Source: Nymphaea colorata
Taxonomy: Eukaryota > Streptophyta > Magnoliopsida > Nymphaeales > Nymphaeaceae
Assembly (NCBI RefSeq): GCF_008831285.2
Contig: NC_045141.1
Location: 14,556,106-14,620,105, forward strand
Direction: 5' to 3'
DNA length: 64,000 bases
A program made the position numbers and the translations under genes. Positions within the stretch are counted from its first letter, which is position 1; each line of letters opens with the position of its first letter. Below, piece by piece: positions 11,691-21,550 of this stretch. The notes beneath the pieces were generated by a model. It was not told the DNA's origin. It did no database searches and saw only the letters and a program-made list of their open reading frames with translations.

Positions 11691-12346
11691 CCACAGAAGC
11701 ACATACCTGCCTCCGCCAACGCAGCCCAAGGGAGGGAGCAATCATAGAGTGGGGCAATGCCACTCATTGGAGTTGAGCGATCCTTTTCAGTAGAGAATTC
11801 CATCCTCTTCCAATCAGAGACTTCCGAGTACTCAGGCCGGCGGAATCTGCTCAGGAAATAATGGCAGAAGAAACAACAAGTGGCTGCGATGGGGCTTCTC
11901 AGACCAACTGTGGACGAAAGTCTTTAAGGGACCCTTCGTCAATCCTTCTGAAAGAGCTCTAAGAAGAAGGACAAGAAGAAGAAGGCGCGCGCAAACGACA
12001 TGAGGGGAGACTTGTAGGCCATTCTGTTCCTGCTCCTGCTCGCCATCTTCAGTTCCTACAATGGCAGTAGCACAAGCTCCTCCGCCCTCTCCTTCTTTCG
12101 TCTCTCCCTTCTGATTATGTCTGCCCCGGATCCCACCGATTCTGCTCCTGCAACTATGTCTGCTCCAAGCCTCCAACTCCCACCGATTCTGCTGCTGCAC
12201 CCATGCCTGTGTCTGCCCCTGAAATGGCCAACGCCACACAGCACCGTCTCCAATGCTTCAGCGATAGCGGTAGGAATATTATGGGCTCGGTTAACGAAAC
12301 TCTCTATCTTCTTCTGTCACCGATCAATTGAAATGGCCAATCAGAT
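11691..12346 (+). pseudogene. GT47 copy P: 5' flank plus exon 1 fragment
   Basis: 11694-11999 is nearly identical to the 5' flank of copy A, and 12000 is the homologous ATG. The reading frame meets TAG at codon 6 (12015-12017) and is further disturbed, with part of the hydrophobic anchor lost. Homology continues through the Ala/Pro stem and the start of intron 1, ending near AATGGCCAATCAGATCAC at about 12346, where an old copia remnant begins. Exons 2-4 are absent, so no functional enzyme is possible. The strong match to copy A, including non-coding flank, indicates a fairly recent duplication. Confidence 0.85.
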
Positions 12347-12402
12347 CACTTCTATTACTTGTTTTGCATGTGATAGCATAGGTCACATGGCATAACTATG
12401 TT

Positions 12403-12565
12403 GAGTGGCAGAGTCAGATGGGCACTATTCATATGTTATCATAATGAAGGGGCACTTACATGCATAACAAAGTAAATATTAAATAATATTAATGTAAAAA
12501 TAAAAGAAATTTGAGAAGTAGGTATGGGCAATTACTCACACCAGCCTATATGGCTTCGCCACTGA
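12403..12565. mobile_element. small inverted-repeat element inside the copia remnant
   Basis: The ends GAGTGGCAGAGTCAGATGGGC and CTTCGCCACTG are imperfect inverted repeats. CTATG occurs on both sides as a possible target duplication. It splits the remnant's zinc knuckle from its protease. About 0.16 kb, AT-rich, no coding. Related copies with words such as GGGCAATTGCCCAC and GCGAAGTCAGAAATT are at 49920 and 54843. Confidence 0.55.
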
Positions 12566-12804
12566 CTATGCTATGAAACATGTCAATTATGCCGAAAACA
12601 ATGTCATGGAGACCAGCGATGTAAGTCCACTAAGAAAAACCAAGACAGTTGCAGAAGCATTTCACACTACAGCTATTCTTCAAGAAGATACTAGTGGATG
12701 GTACCTAGATTCAAGTGTCATCCATGCCTTAACCAGTTTAGCATGTTTGTCTAATTTTGGTTGTTCAGTTCTTGGAAGACCTTCAAATGACATTTATGAA
12801 GCAT

Positions 12805-12810
12805 GTCAAA
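12805..12810. other. copia target-site duplication, left
   Basis: GTCAAA directly before the 5' LTR. The identical hexamer follows the 3' LTR at 18196-18201. Confidence 0.85.
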
Positions 12811-13477
12811 TGTTATTAGTTTTTTACTTGGCCATATGTAAGTCAACAGTGGGCAATTATCTCTTTCTTCTTAAAACCCTTATTTTGCTTTATGAAAGGG
12901 CTCGACATCTTTCCCCTTTTTTGCCTCACGCCATCATCTTGTGGTATGCTATTTTGGTGGAGAAACTCAAGGAGTGGCCTGCGATTTTGGTGAAGCGTCT
13001 CAAGGTGTCGTCGTCAACATGAAGACTCCACGACCAACTCTCTCGCTTGCTGAAATCTCTTGTGGGCAGTTATTATCTGTGTCGTCTCTAGAAGAAGAGG
13101 TATGTTTTTCAGTTTTGGGGTTATGTGAGGAACATACAGAAAACAGAGAGAGAGAGATTTCGGGCTGAAGGTCACGCAGTAGCATTATTGTCTTGTAAGG
13201 GGATTTTTGTCTATTTTGGCTTCTTGGATCTCACTGTATTTTGATGCTTTATATAATATGAATCCTGCTGGTTTCTCCCCGTGGATGTAGGAAGACAAAC
13301 AGTCTATCCGAACCATGTAATTTGGGTGTCTTCTGTGTGATTGTTTTCTTGTTTCGCTCTCTGCCATTCATTTCACTATTCACTCTCTTGATATTACGAA
13401 CACATATTTGTTTACAGAGTGGCTGTTTTTCACCTTACTCTGTTTTTGCTTGCAATCTGGTCCTAACATACGCAACA
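12811..13477 (+). repeat. copia 5' LTR
   Basis: Starts TGTTATTAG and ends ACGCAACA directly before the primer-binding site. A TATATAA box at about 13250 is a plausible retroelement promoter; the 3' LTR has C in place of its first T. Confidence 0.93.
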
Positions 13478-13479
13478 TC

Positions 13480-13491
13480 TGGTATCAGAGC
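13480..13491 (+). promoter_or_regulatory. primer-binding site
   Basis: TGGTATCAGAGC lies two bases after the 5' LTR. It is complementary to the 3' end of plant initiator tRNA-Met, the usual primer of copia elements. Confidence 0.92.
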
Positions 13492-13546
13492 CAGGTTGCA
13501 AGATTTGTGTTTGTGATAGTTATTTTTGTTGACTGTGACGTCAAAT

Positions 13547-14360
13547 ATGTCAATGACTAAGTTTGAGGTGGATAAGTTTGACGACAAGATTGATTTTGGT
13601 TTGTGGCAAAAACGTGTAAAAGCTATTTTGGTTCAGAACAACTTGCATAAAGCCTTGCTTGGAAAAGAGAAATGAGGGATTAAAGATGTTGATTGGGATG
13701 AGTTAGACCTGAAGGCAATGAGTACAATTCAAATTTGCCTAGCTGATGAAGTGATGTATAATGTTGCAGATGTAGATACTACGACTGATTTGTGGGTTAA
13801 ATTAGAAAATTTGTATATGTCGAAGTCTCTCACAAATAAGTTGTATTTAAAAACAGCTCTATAGTTTACGTATGTCTGATGGGACAAATCTGCTTGAGCA
13901 TCTGAATGCCTTCAATAGGTTAATTACTCAACTTCGCAGTGTTTGTGTTAAGATGGATAAAGAAGACCAGGCCCTTCTTCTTCTTTCATCTATGCCTAAA
14001 GTGTATGACCATCTTGTGACTACTATTCTCTATGGCAAAGACACTTTAAAGCTGGAAGAAGTCAAGACTATTTTGCTTTCAAATGAAGCCAGACATAAGC
14101 CAAATCATGGAGAAAATTTAATGGTAAAGGAACATGGTCACGAGAGAGGCCGTCAAAAGCATAAATTCAGCAAGAAGTTTAGTTTTCGATCCAAGTCAAA
14201 AGGTAGAGACAACAGATGCAGATATTGCAAAGAAGAGGGTCATTGGAAATTTGATTGTCCAAAGCTTAAAGAAAAATACAAACAAAAAAAGAAAGCAGCC
14301 GAAGAAGCAAGTGTAGCATCGGATGTCGATGGAGATGTGCTGGCCATTTCCTCAGGTAAT
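13547..14360 (+). pseudogene. copia gag region
   Basis: ATG at 13547 opens a gag-like frame (KFDDKIDFGLWQKRV). It is broken by TGA at 13673 and TAG at 13862, and shifts frame near 13862-13872. The remaining gag part includes a basic stretch and the CCHC zinc knuckle CRYCKEEGHWKFDCP (about 14215-14262), which binds the element's RNA. No intact capsid protein is possible. Confidence 0.9.
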
Positions 14361-15670
14361 AATCTCAAATCTGATGTATGGATTTTAGATTCTGGATGTT
14401 CATACCATATGTGTCCTCATAAGTCATGGTTTGATTCTTATACATCACGTGATATTGGAAAAGTGTTGATGGGAAATAATACAGAATGTAAATCAGTTGG
14501 AATTGGAACCATAAAAGTAAAAATGTTTGATGGTGTCATTAGAACTTTAACAGAAGTTAGACACGTTCCAGATTTAAGAAAAAGTCTTATTTCTCTTGAT
14601 ACACTTGATGTTAATGGCTTTACTTTTAGTGGTGCTAATGGCATATTGAAAGTGAAGCGAGGAGTTTTAGTTGTCATGAAATGAGAGAAAGTTGGATCTC
14701 TATACAGGTTGATTGGAGAAACTATAACAGGGACTGCTGCCATCTCATCTTCTTCATTCCTTTCTCATGATGATACTGCATATTTGTGGCATGCTAGAGG
14801 GATTCAAGAGTTGCATAATAGAAAGCTACTCAAGGGCATCAAATCATGTAAACTTGAATTCTGTGAATGTTGTGTTCTTGGAAAACAGTGCAGAGTTAAA
14901 TTCTCAACCTCTACAAAAAGAAGTAAAGACATTCTTGAATATATCCATTCAGATGTATGGGGGCCTGCACCAGTTACATCTAAAGAAGGAGCTAGATTTT
15001 TTGTTATATTCATTGATGACTACTCACGAAAAGTTTGGGTATATTTCCTCAAGTATAAGTCTGAAGTATTTGAGATTTTTAAGGAATGGAAAGCGGGAGT
15101 GAAAAATCAAACAGGTAAAAAGTTAAAAGTGCTAAGAAGTGACAATGGTGGTGAGTATACGTCTTCTCAGTTTGAAAAGTTTTGCAAAGTTGAAGGGATT
15201 ACTCGACATTTCACTATTTCAGGTACACCACAGCAGAATGACGTGGCAGAGAGAATGAACAGAACTTTGATTGAGAGGGCTAGTTGCATGAGGTTGTTTG
15301 CAGGTTTACCAAAACAGTTTTGGGCAGAAGCTGTTAACACTGCATGTTTTTTAGTAAATAGATCTCCTCCTACAGCATTAAATCTGAAAGTGCCAGAAGA
15401 AGTATGGTATGGTAAGCCAGTTGATTACTCTAACATACATATATTTTGGTTGTTCTATTTATGTGTTATTGCAGGAAGGAGAAAGAAGCAAACTTGATGC
15501 TAAATCAAAGAAATGCATCTTTCTTGGATACAAATCAGGCGTGAAAGGGTATAAAGTTTGGAACCCCGACACACAGAAAGTGGAGATCAGCAGAAATGTA
15601 GTTTTTTATGAAGCATCATTGTTAAAGAAAATTCAAGATTGTGATAAAGACATTGAAAAGACAAGTAAAT
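14361..15670 (+). pseudogene. copia protease and integrase region
   Basis: The protease signature WILDSGCSYHM is at about 14380-14410. An in-frame TGA at 14682 interrupts before the pre-integrase CxxC (CECCVLGKQ, about 14863). The integrase core shows the three acidic positions in HSDVWGP (about 14949), RSDNGGEY (about 15136) and the Glu of VAERMNRTL (about 15250). A frameshift near 15440-15450 separates the integrase core from KSKKCIFLGYKSG. A TAA stop follows TSK at 15670. Confidence 0.9.
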
Positions 15671-17430
15671 AAATTCAGCTTGAGTGGAGTAATGATAAGA
15701 TCAACCAAATCTTGGAAGAACCATCACAAGAAAGTGAGGAAGAAGAACAACCACTTGAAGAACCTTATTCTATTTCAAAGGGTAGAGAAAGAAGGGAAGT
15801 TAGATTACCTTTAAAATTTCAAGATACAGTAGCATATGCATTTCCAGTTATGTCTACTGACTCACTGACTTTTCAGGAAGCAATAAAAAGCAAGGATAGT
15901 GAAAAATGGATGGTTGCTATGGAAGATGAAATGAAGTTTTTTCAAAAGGATCAGACATGGGAATTGGTAAGTCTTCCGTAAAGAAAGAAAGTGATTGGCT
16001 GCAAGTGGGTGTTTAGAATAAAAGAATCTTCAAGTGTAGGAGAACCACCAAAGTGCAAGGCCAGGCTGGTAGCCAAGGGCTATGCTCAGAAAAAATGAGT
16101 GGATTTTTCAGAAATTTTTTCTTCAGTTGTGAAACATTGCTCAATTAGAGTTTTGTTAGCCATGGTAGCTATTGATGATTTGGAACTTGAACAACTAGAT
16201 GTTAAAACTGCATTTTTACATAGTAGCCTAGAAGAAAAAATATATATGCAGCAACCAAAAGGATTTATTCAAGCGAAAAATGAAAAGTTAGTGTGCAAAT
16301 TGAAAAGGTCACTCTATGGCTTGAAGCAAGCACCACGACAGTGGTACAAAAGATTTGACACCTTTATGTTGGCACAAGGCTACAATAGGAGCAGGTATGA
16401 CAGTTGTGTTTACTTTCGTTTTTTGAATGATGGTTCCATTATTATTTTGATGCTCTATGTGGATGACATGCTTATAGCATGCAAACACATGTTAGAAATT
16501 GCTAAGTTGAAATATTAACTTAGAAATGAATTTGAAATGAAATATTTGGGGGCAGCAAAAAGAATTCTAGGTATGAAAATTCGTAGAGATCGAAAGAAAA
16601 AGAAACTATGGTTGACACAAAAGGAGTATGTAAATAAAGTATTGGCTAAATTCAATATGAAGAATGCAAAATTAGTTTCTACTCCACTTGCTCAACACTT
16701 TAAGTTATCTTTAAAAGATTGTCCCAAATCTGAAAAAGGGAGCACTATTATGAGCAAAATACCATATGCAAATGCAGTTGGATGTCTTATGTATGCTATG
16801 GTTTGCACTAGACCTGATTTATCTCATGCAGTAAGTGTTGTTAGCAGATATATGGCAAATCCAGGTCAAAGACACTGGGAGGCAGTTAAATGGATTTTGC
16901 GATATTTGAAGGGCTCATCAGATGTTGGTTTACTATTTCAGACAGGTATAAATATTTCTGATACTCTGATTGGCTATGTTGATTCAGATTACGCAGGTGA
17001 CTTAGATAAAAGAAGATCTACAACATGGTATATATTTACTCTAGGTGAAGGTCCAATCAGTTGGAAAGCTACACTACAGGATATTGTTGCTTTATCAACA
17101 ACTGAATCAGAGTATATTGTCGCAGTAGAAGCTGCAAAAGAAGCAGTTTGGTTAAGAGGACTTGTTCATGAACTGGGTATTATGCAGGAAAATGTCAAAT
17201 TACATTGTGACAGCCAAAGCGCAATATGTTTGGCTAAAGATCCAGTTTATCATGGAAGAACTAAACATATAGATGTCAGATATCATAAAATCAGAGAGTT
17301 TGTGGCAAATGGTGAAATTCAACTGAAAAAGGTGGAGTCACAACATAATGTGGCAGACATGTTGACGAAACCTCTCACCACAACTAAATTTCACTATTGT
17401 CTGAGCTTGGCTCAGATTTGTGCGTGTTAA
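15671..17430 (+). pseudogene. copia reverse transcriptase and RNase H region
   Basis: The reverse transcriptase (TWELV, QLDVKTAFLH, LKQAPRQWY and the catalytic YVDDM at about 16457) is broken by stops at 15979, 16096 and 16516. The following frame, to the TAA at 17428, holds the C-terminal RT part and RNase H motifs DSDYAGD (about 16981) and TESEY (about 17103). Divergence from the usual KEG to K-stop at 16096 is a simple point lesion. Confidence 0.92.
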
Positions 17431-17526
17431 ACATGTTTAGAGTCCAAGGGAGAATGGACATTCATATTGAACAGGATTGATCTTATATGTTTTCTGGATT
17501 ATGACCAAGCCAAAAAGATGGAGTTT

Positions 17527-18195
17527 TGTTATTAGTTGTTGACTTGGCCATATGTAAGTCAACAGTGGGCAATTATGTCTTTCTTCTTAAAACCCTTATT
17601 TTGCTTTATGGAAGGGCTCGACATCTTTCCCCTTTTTTGCCTCACGCCATCATCTTGTGGTATGCTATTTTGGTGGAGAAACTCAAGGAGTGGCCTGCGA
17701 TTTTGGTGGAGCGTCTCAAGGTGTCGTCGTCAACATGGAGACTCCACGACCAACTCTCTCGCTTGCTGAAATCTCTTGTGGGCAGTTACTCTCTGTGTCA
17801 TCTCTAGAAGAAGAGGTATGTTTTTCAGTTTTGGGGTTATGTGAGGAACATACAGAAAACAGAGAGAGAGAGAGATTTGGGGCTGAAGGTCACGCAGTAG
17901 CATTATTGTCTTGTAAGGGGATTTTTGTCTATTTTGGCTTCTTGGATCTCATTGTATTTTGACGCTTCATATAATATGAATCCTGCTGGTTTCTCCCCGT
18001 GGATGTAGGAAGACAAACAGTCTATCCGAACCACGTAATTTGGGTGTCTTCTGTGTGATTGCTTTCTTGTTTTGCTCTCTGCCGTTCATTTCACTATTCA
18101 CTCTCTTGATATTACGAACACATATTTGTTTACAGAGTGACTGTTTTTCACCTTACTCTGTTTTTTCTTGCAATCTGGTCCTAACATACGCAACA
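17527..18195 (+). repeat. copia 3' LTR
   Basis: Matches the 5' LTR over its full length with about 19 substitutions. A purine-rich AAAAAGATGGAG just upstream (about 17512-17523) is a candidate polypurine tract. Confidence 0.93.
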
Positions 18196-18255
18196 GTCAA
18201 ATGGGTAAGAGTCATGCTCTTCCTTTTGATAAGACTTGGTTGTAAATCTTGAGAA
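18196..18255 (+). mobile_element. old copia remnant, right part after target duplication
   Basis: GTCAAA (18196-18201) repeats the left target site. The sequence then reads MGKSHALPFDKTW, continuing the EACQ codons before 12811. Together they form the copia pre-integrase motif C-x-x-GKSH-LPF interrupted by the insertion. The frame ends at a stop soon after. Confidence 0.72.
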
Positions 18256-19665
18256 TTAATTATTTGTGATGTTTGGGGGTCTTCTCCTATTTTTTGTACA
18301 TATATCAATATTACATCAGCTTCATTGATGCTTGCTCTCGTTTTTATTGGATATTTGTTATAAAACATAAATCATGTTCTTAGTGTGGTGCAAAATTTCA
18401 TGGCAAAAGTCGAAAACATACTACATCCCAAAATTAATCAAACGTTTTCAAAGTGATTGAGAAGGGGAATAACAGTAACAATTTGTTACTGTTTTCATGC
18501 ATCTGTCCTATAGAACAAATTGTTTTATGAACATTCCTCTTTGGGGCATATTCATAGAACAGTACCAAGCTGTTCCGATTGTCACACAAACTCTAAGCTC
18601 CCCAACTCAGTCATTGGCAAGCCAACTAACAACTTGCCCAACCAAAGTACCGGGAGGTGAGGCATAGCTGGCTAGGTTCTTCAGCTCCTCATCTTGATTT
18701 ACTCACTTGGTGAAACCTCTTCTTTTGCTTGTTTTCTGCATAGCAGACTCTAATAAAGTCAAACGACATAATCTAATTAACTTATCAAACATGCAGTTTT
18801 TCTTTACCTGAAGCATATTATTTCTCTTGATCTCAGTATTGGAAATAAACCTAGGTATGTTATTTCTCTTGTTTCTGAGTGATTGATATCTCCAAAGAAT
18901 TGTCTCAACCAATATTGATGCCTTGGAATTCACATGTAAATGTGATCTACGTGGTTGATTTTGTAAGGATCAAGCAACGAATCATTTTTTTTTTTTTTGT
19001 GAACAAACATACGAATCATCCGATTGGCATTTTTCTCATGAGATGAACACTAAGTTAATTTGTGTTCCTATAATTGATTAAAGAAACTTGCACTCTTGAG
19101 ACTTGATCCAGATCTAAAATCTGCACCACATCCCAACCGCGTGTTTCACAATTCAACTGCTTGTGGAACCCATTTTTCAATAACCTTTTCAATACTGAAC
19201 CATCACCAAGATAACCAAAACCTTGTTTTAATGTAACCAATACTATTATAATAGAGTTCTTTAGATCCAGATCCGGGAAACAAGACCCAGGCTCATGCTA
19301 GTTGCTTATTTCAGTAAAGAACCGAAATTTGGGTATTTTGCTACCTAGCATCTTAGAGTATGCTTATTTCGCTATTTGGCAGAATAGGGCATTGATCTTG
19401 CATATTTTATTAAAGACATCAAGATTTGGATATTTGTCACTTGGCCATTTAGGTTGGGCTTGATTACCGCGGATCTGAGATCTGCAGTTTCCAAGTTTGA
19501 TCCGATGTTAAAATATTTAATTCACAAGAATGTGGTGTCAATGGTCTTACCAGATTCATCCTGCCTATCAAAGTTAGATAGTAATGCATCGGACGGTGTA
19601 TTTAATTCCACCCACTTGATTTAATGCATCAGGCAGCTCCAAAGCCAGACATTTTTCCACAAAAC

Positions 19666-19716
19666 ATATATATATATATATATATATTGTGTGTGTGTGT
19701 GTGTGTGTGCGTGTGT
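19666..19716. repeat. (TA)n(TG)n microsatellite
   Basis: TA run to 19687, then TG run with one GC interruption. Confidence 0.92.
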
Positions 19717-21003
19717 TCCTAATTATTTGAAACTTCGAATCCAACTAATTAGCATGATAGTATTAGTATATGCTGAATGAGCATCATAAAAGAAGCAACA
19801 TGATTGATTCTACTTTAAGAAAATTACATACTTAATTTCACAGCCTTTTATACTATTGTACAAGAAGAAAAATACAAACATATTAATTTTTATTGCACAT
19901 AGATTTATATATTGCTGTTGTACTTTTTGTTGGATTGCATGTAAGTGTACTAACTAGAAATTTTTCAAAAGCATTACAGCGAAAGAATAAAAAATATTTG
20001 AAAACGTACAAATAACCTTTTCAATAGATTGTTTAAAATAACCTAAATTTTACTTTTTCCTGATTAATTGATAACATCTATAAGTTTACCTTTTTTACAT
20101 CAATTAATTAATTGTTGCTCGCTTTTCCTTTATAAAGAACATGAGAAACATATCGATCTGATTTCTTAAGCCTTTCTTTCCATAATTTTATAGTACCATA
20201 TGGGGAAGATTACTTAACTAACTAATTTCGATATTAATAAAAAATAATAAATTTGAACAGATAAACATGAGTTGGTAATAATATGATATTTTATGTAGTT
20301 GAACAGGCCAATAAAAATTAATTAGTCAACATCCAACCTTGTGGTATTAATATATTCTAGCAATTACATTAGGTTTAGCTTATGATGATGTAATTATCAA
20401 TATATGTATCCAGGCCCTGGACGATATGATGCGACGCTGCATTTTTTTAATTATTTTTAAAATTCGTAAGATCATTTTAAAAATGGGGCGATACTGGCTA
20501 GCTACTAAGAATTTGTACCGGCGAAACAACATTGGTTGACAAAAAAAGTTGCTTTTTAACCGTGCAAAATTTATGCGTGTTTTTAATAATGTCAAAAGGT
20601 TTGGTGCGTTTTATTTATTTCTATGTTTTTTGAAAAATTTGCTTTTATAATTACTTTTTTACCAGTATAATCCAATGAAAATAAATGAGCAAAATAAAAC
20701 CGGCCGTACGTATTCCTTATTTTTTCATTTAAAAAATAATTTAAAATATTTTTAACTCTTCTAAAACATTAAAAAAAAAATAGAAGGGATAGCGATACCC
20801 TATTTTCTAAAAGTGAATTTGGATTTTGACCAACATAAGAACCGACATTTTTTACATAATTGTGTCACGTCATTATTGGGTCTCAGTCAGAAAATGTTGT
20901 CAGATAGAAATTCACTTGCCCAAGTAGCCAGTAACCCAAGCTGCATAGGATCATCCATTTACCGGCTCACGAGTCAGATCTACCAAATAAGCTGTCACTA
21001 TAG

Positions 21004-21027
21004 ATATATATATATATATATATATAT
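21004..21027. repeat. (TA)n microsatellite
   Basis: 24-bp TA run upstream of copy B. Confidence 0.9.
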
Positions 21028-21550
21028 GTCGTGTATTGCTAAATATGAGTGAACTTCGTTATTTTTTAAACTGTGAAATTTCATAAACTTTATTAAATAT
21101 ACACAAATACGTATATACTACATGGTATTCAATAGCTAACGGAAAAAGGCAAACATGAAGTCATGATGGACTTACTTAACCCAGCATAGTTACGGAGTCC
21201 ACCGTCCGACCTCATACCACTGATCTGAGATCTCAGCTTAAGACATCCATTTAATGTAAATATGTGAAGGAGAAAACGGACGTGTATTGAGTCTAGTGAG
21301 TTTGCCGACACCCGCAGAAGCTCATATCTGCGTCCGCCAAGGGAGTCCTGAGCAACCAACGCTATATTAATTGGAGCAGAGCAATCCTTTTCAGTTGACA
21401 ATTCCTTCCCTTTCCAGCCAGCAGAAACGCCGTGAAGGGGTTTCTCAGACCAACTGTGGGTAAAATTCTCTAACAGACGCTTTCTCAGTTGTTCTGAGAG
21501 AGTTTCAAGAGGAAGAAGAAGAAGAAGGAGAAGAAGGCGCACGCAACAAC

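Larger units (their letters stand above)
12347..12810 (+). mobile_element. old copia gag-pol remnant, left part
   Basis: A degenerate zinc knuckle, CFACDSIGH plus a later Cys, is encoded at about 12352-12405 with a stop inside it. After a small inserted element come coding scraps ending in GWYLDSSVIHALT (about 12700-12735), like the copia protease active-site region WYLDSGA. Then EACQ appears at about 12800, the start of the pre-integrase CxxC-GKSH motif. The rest of that motif lies beyond the younger element, at 18202. Multiple stops and deletions; clearly dead. Confidence 0.72.
12811..18195 (+). mobile_element. Ty1/copia LTR retrotransposon, near complete but mutated
   Basis: Order: 5' LTR, primer-binding site, gag, protease, integrase, reverse transcriptase, RNase H, 3' LTR, which is the copia order. 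LTRs of 667 and 669 bp begin TG and end CA. They differ by about 19 substitutions plus one 2-bp indel by eye. It sits inside an older copia remnant whose reading resumes across the target site. The internal region carries several in-frame stops and at least two frameshifts, so it is not autonomous. It separates fragment P from copy B. Confidence 0.95.
18256..21290. other. 5' flank of copy B, no gene seen
   Basis: Duplicated-segment DNA: 18465-18950 resembles 9340-9790, 19790-20150 resembles 6340-7150 minus the MITE, 20260-20440 resembles 1-450 minus the SINE, and 20795-20900 resembles 1055-1160. TA/TG microsatellites lie at 19666-19716 and 21004-21027. No recognisable coding region. Confidence 0.55.

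Noticed and set aside
12811-18195. Calling the copia element active or a set of functional genes
   Set aside because: In-frame stops in gag, protease/integrase and reverse transcriptase, plus frameshifts, rule out intact proteins.
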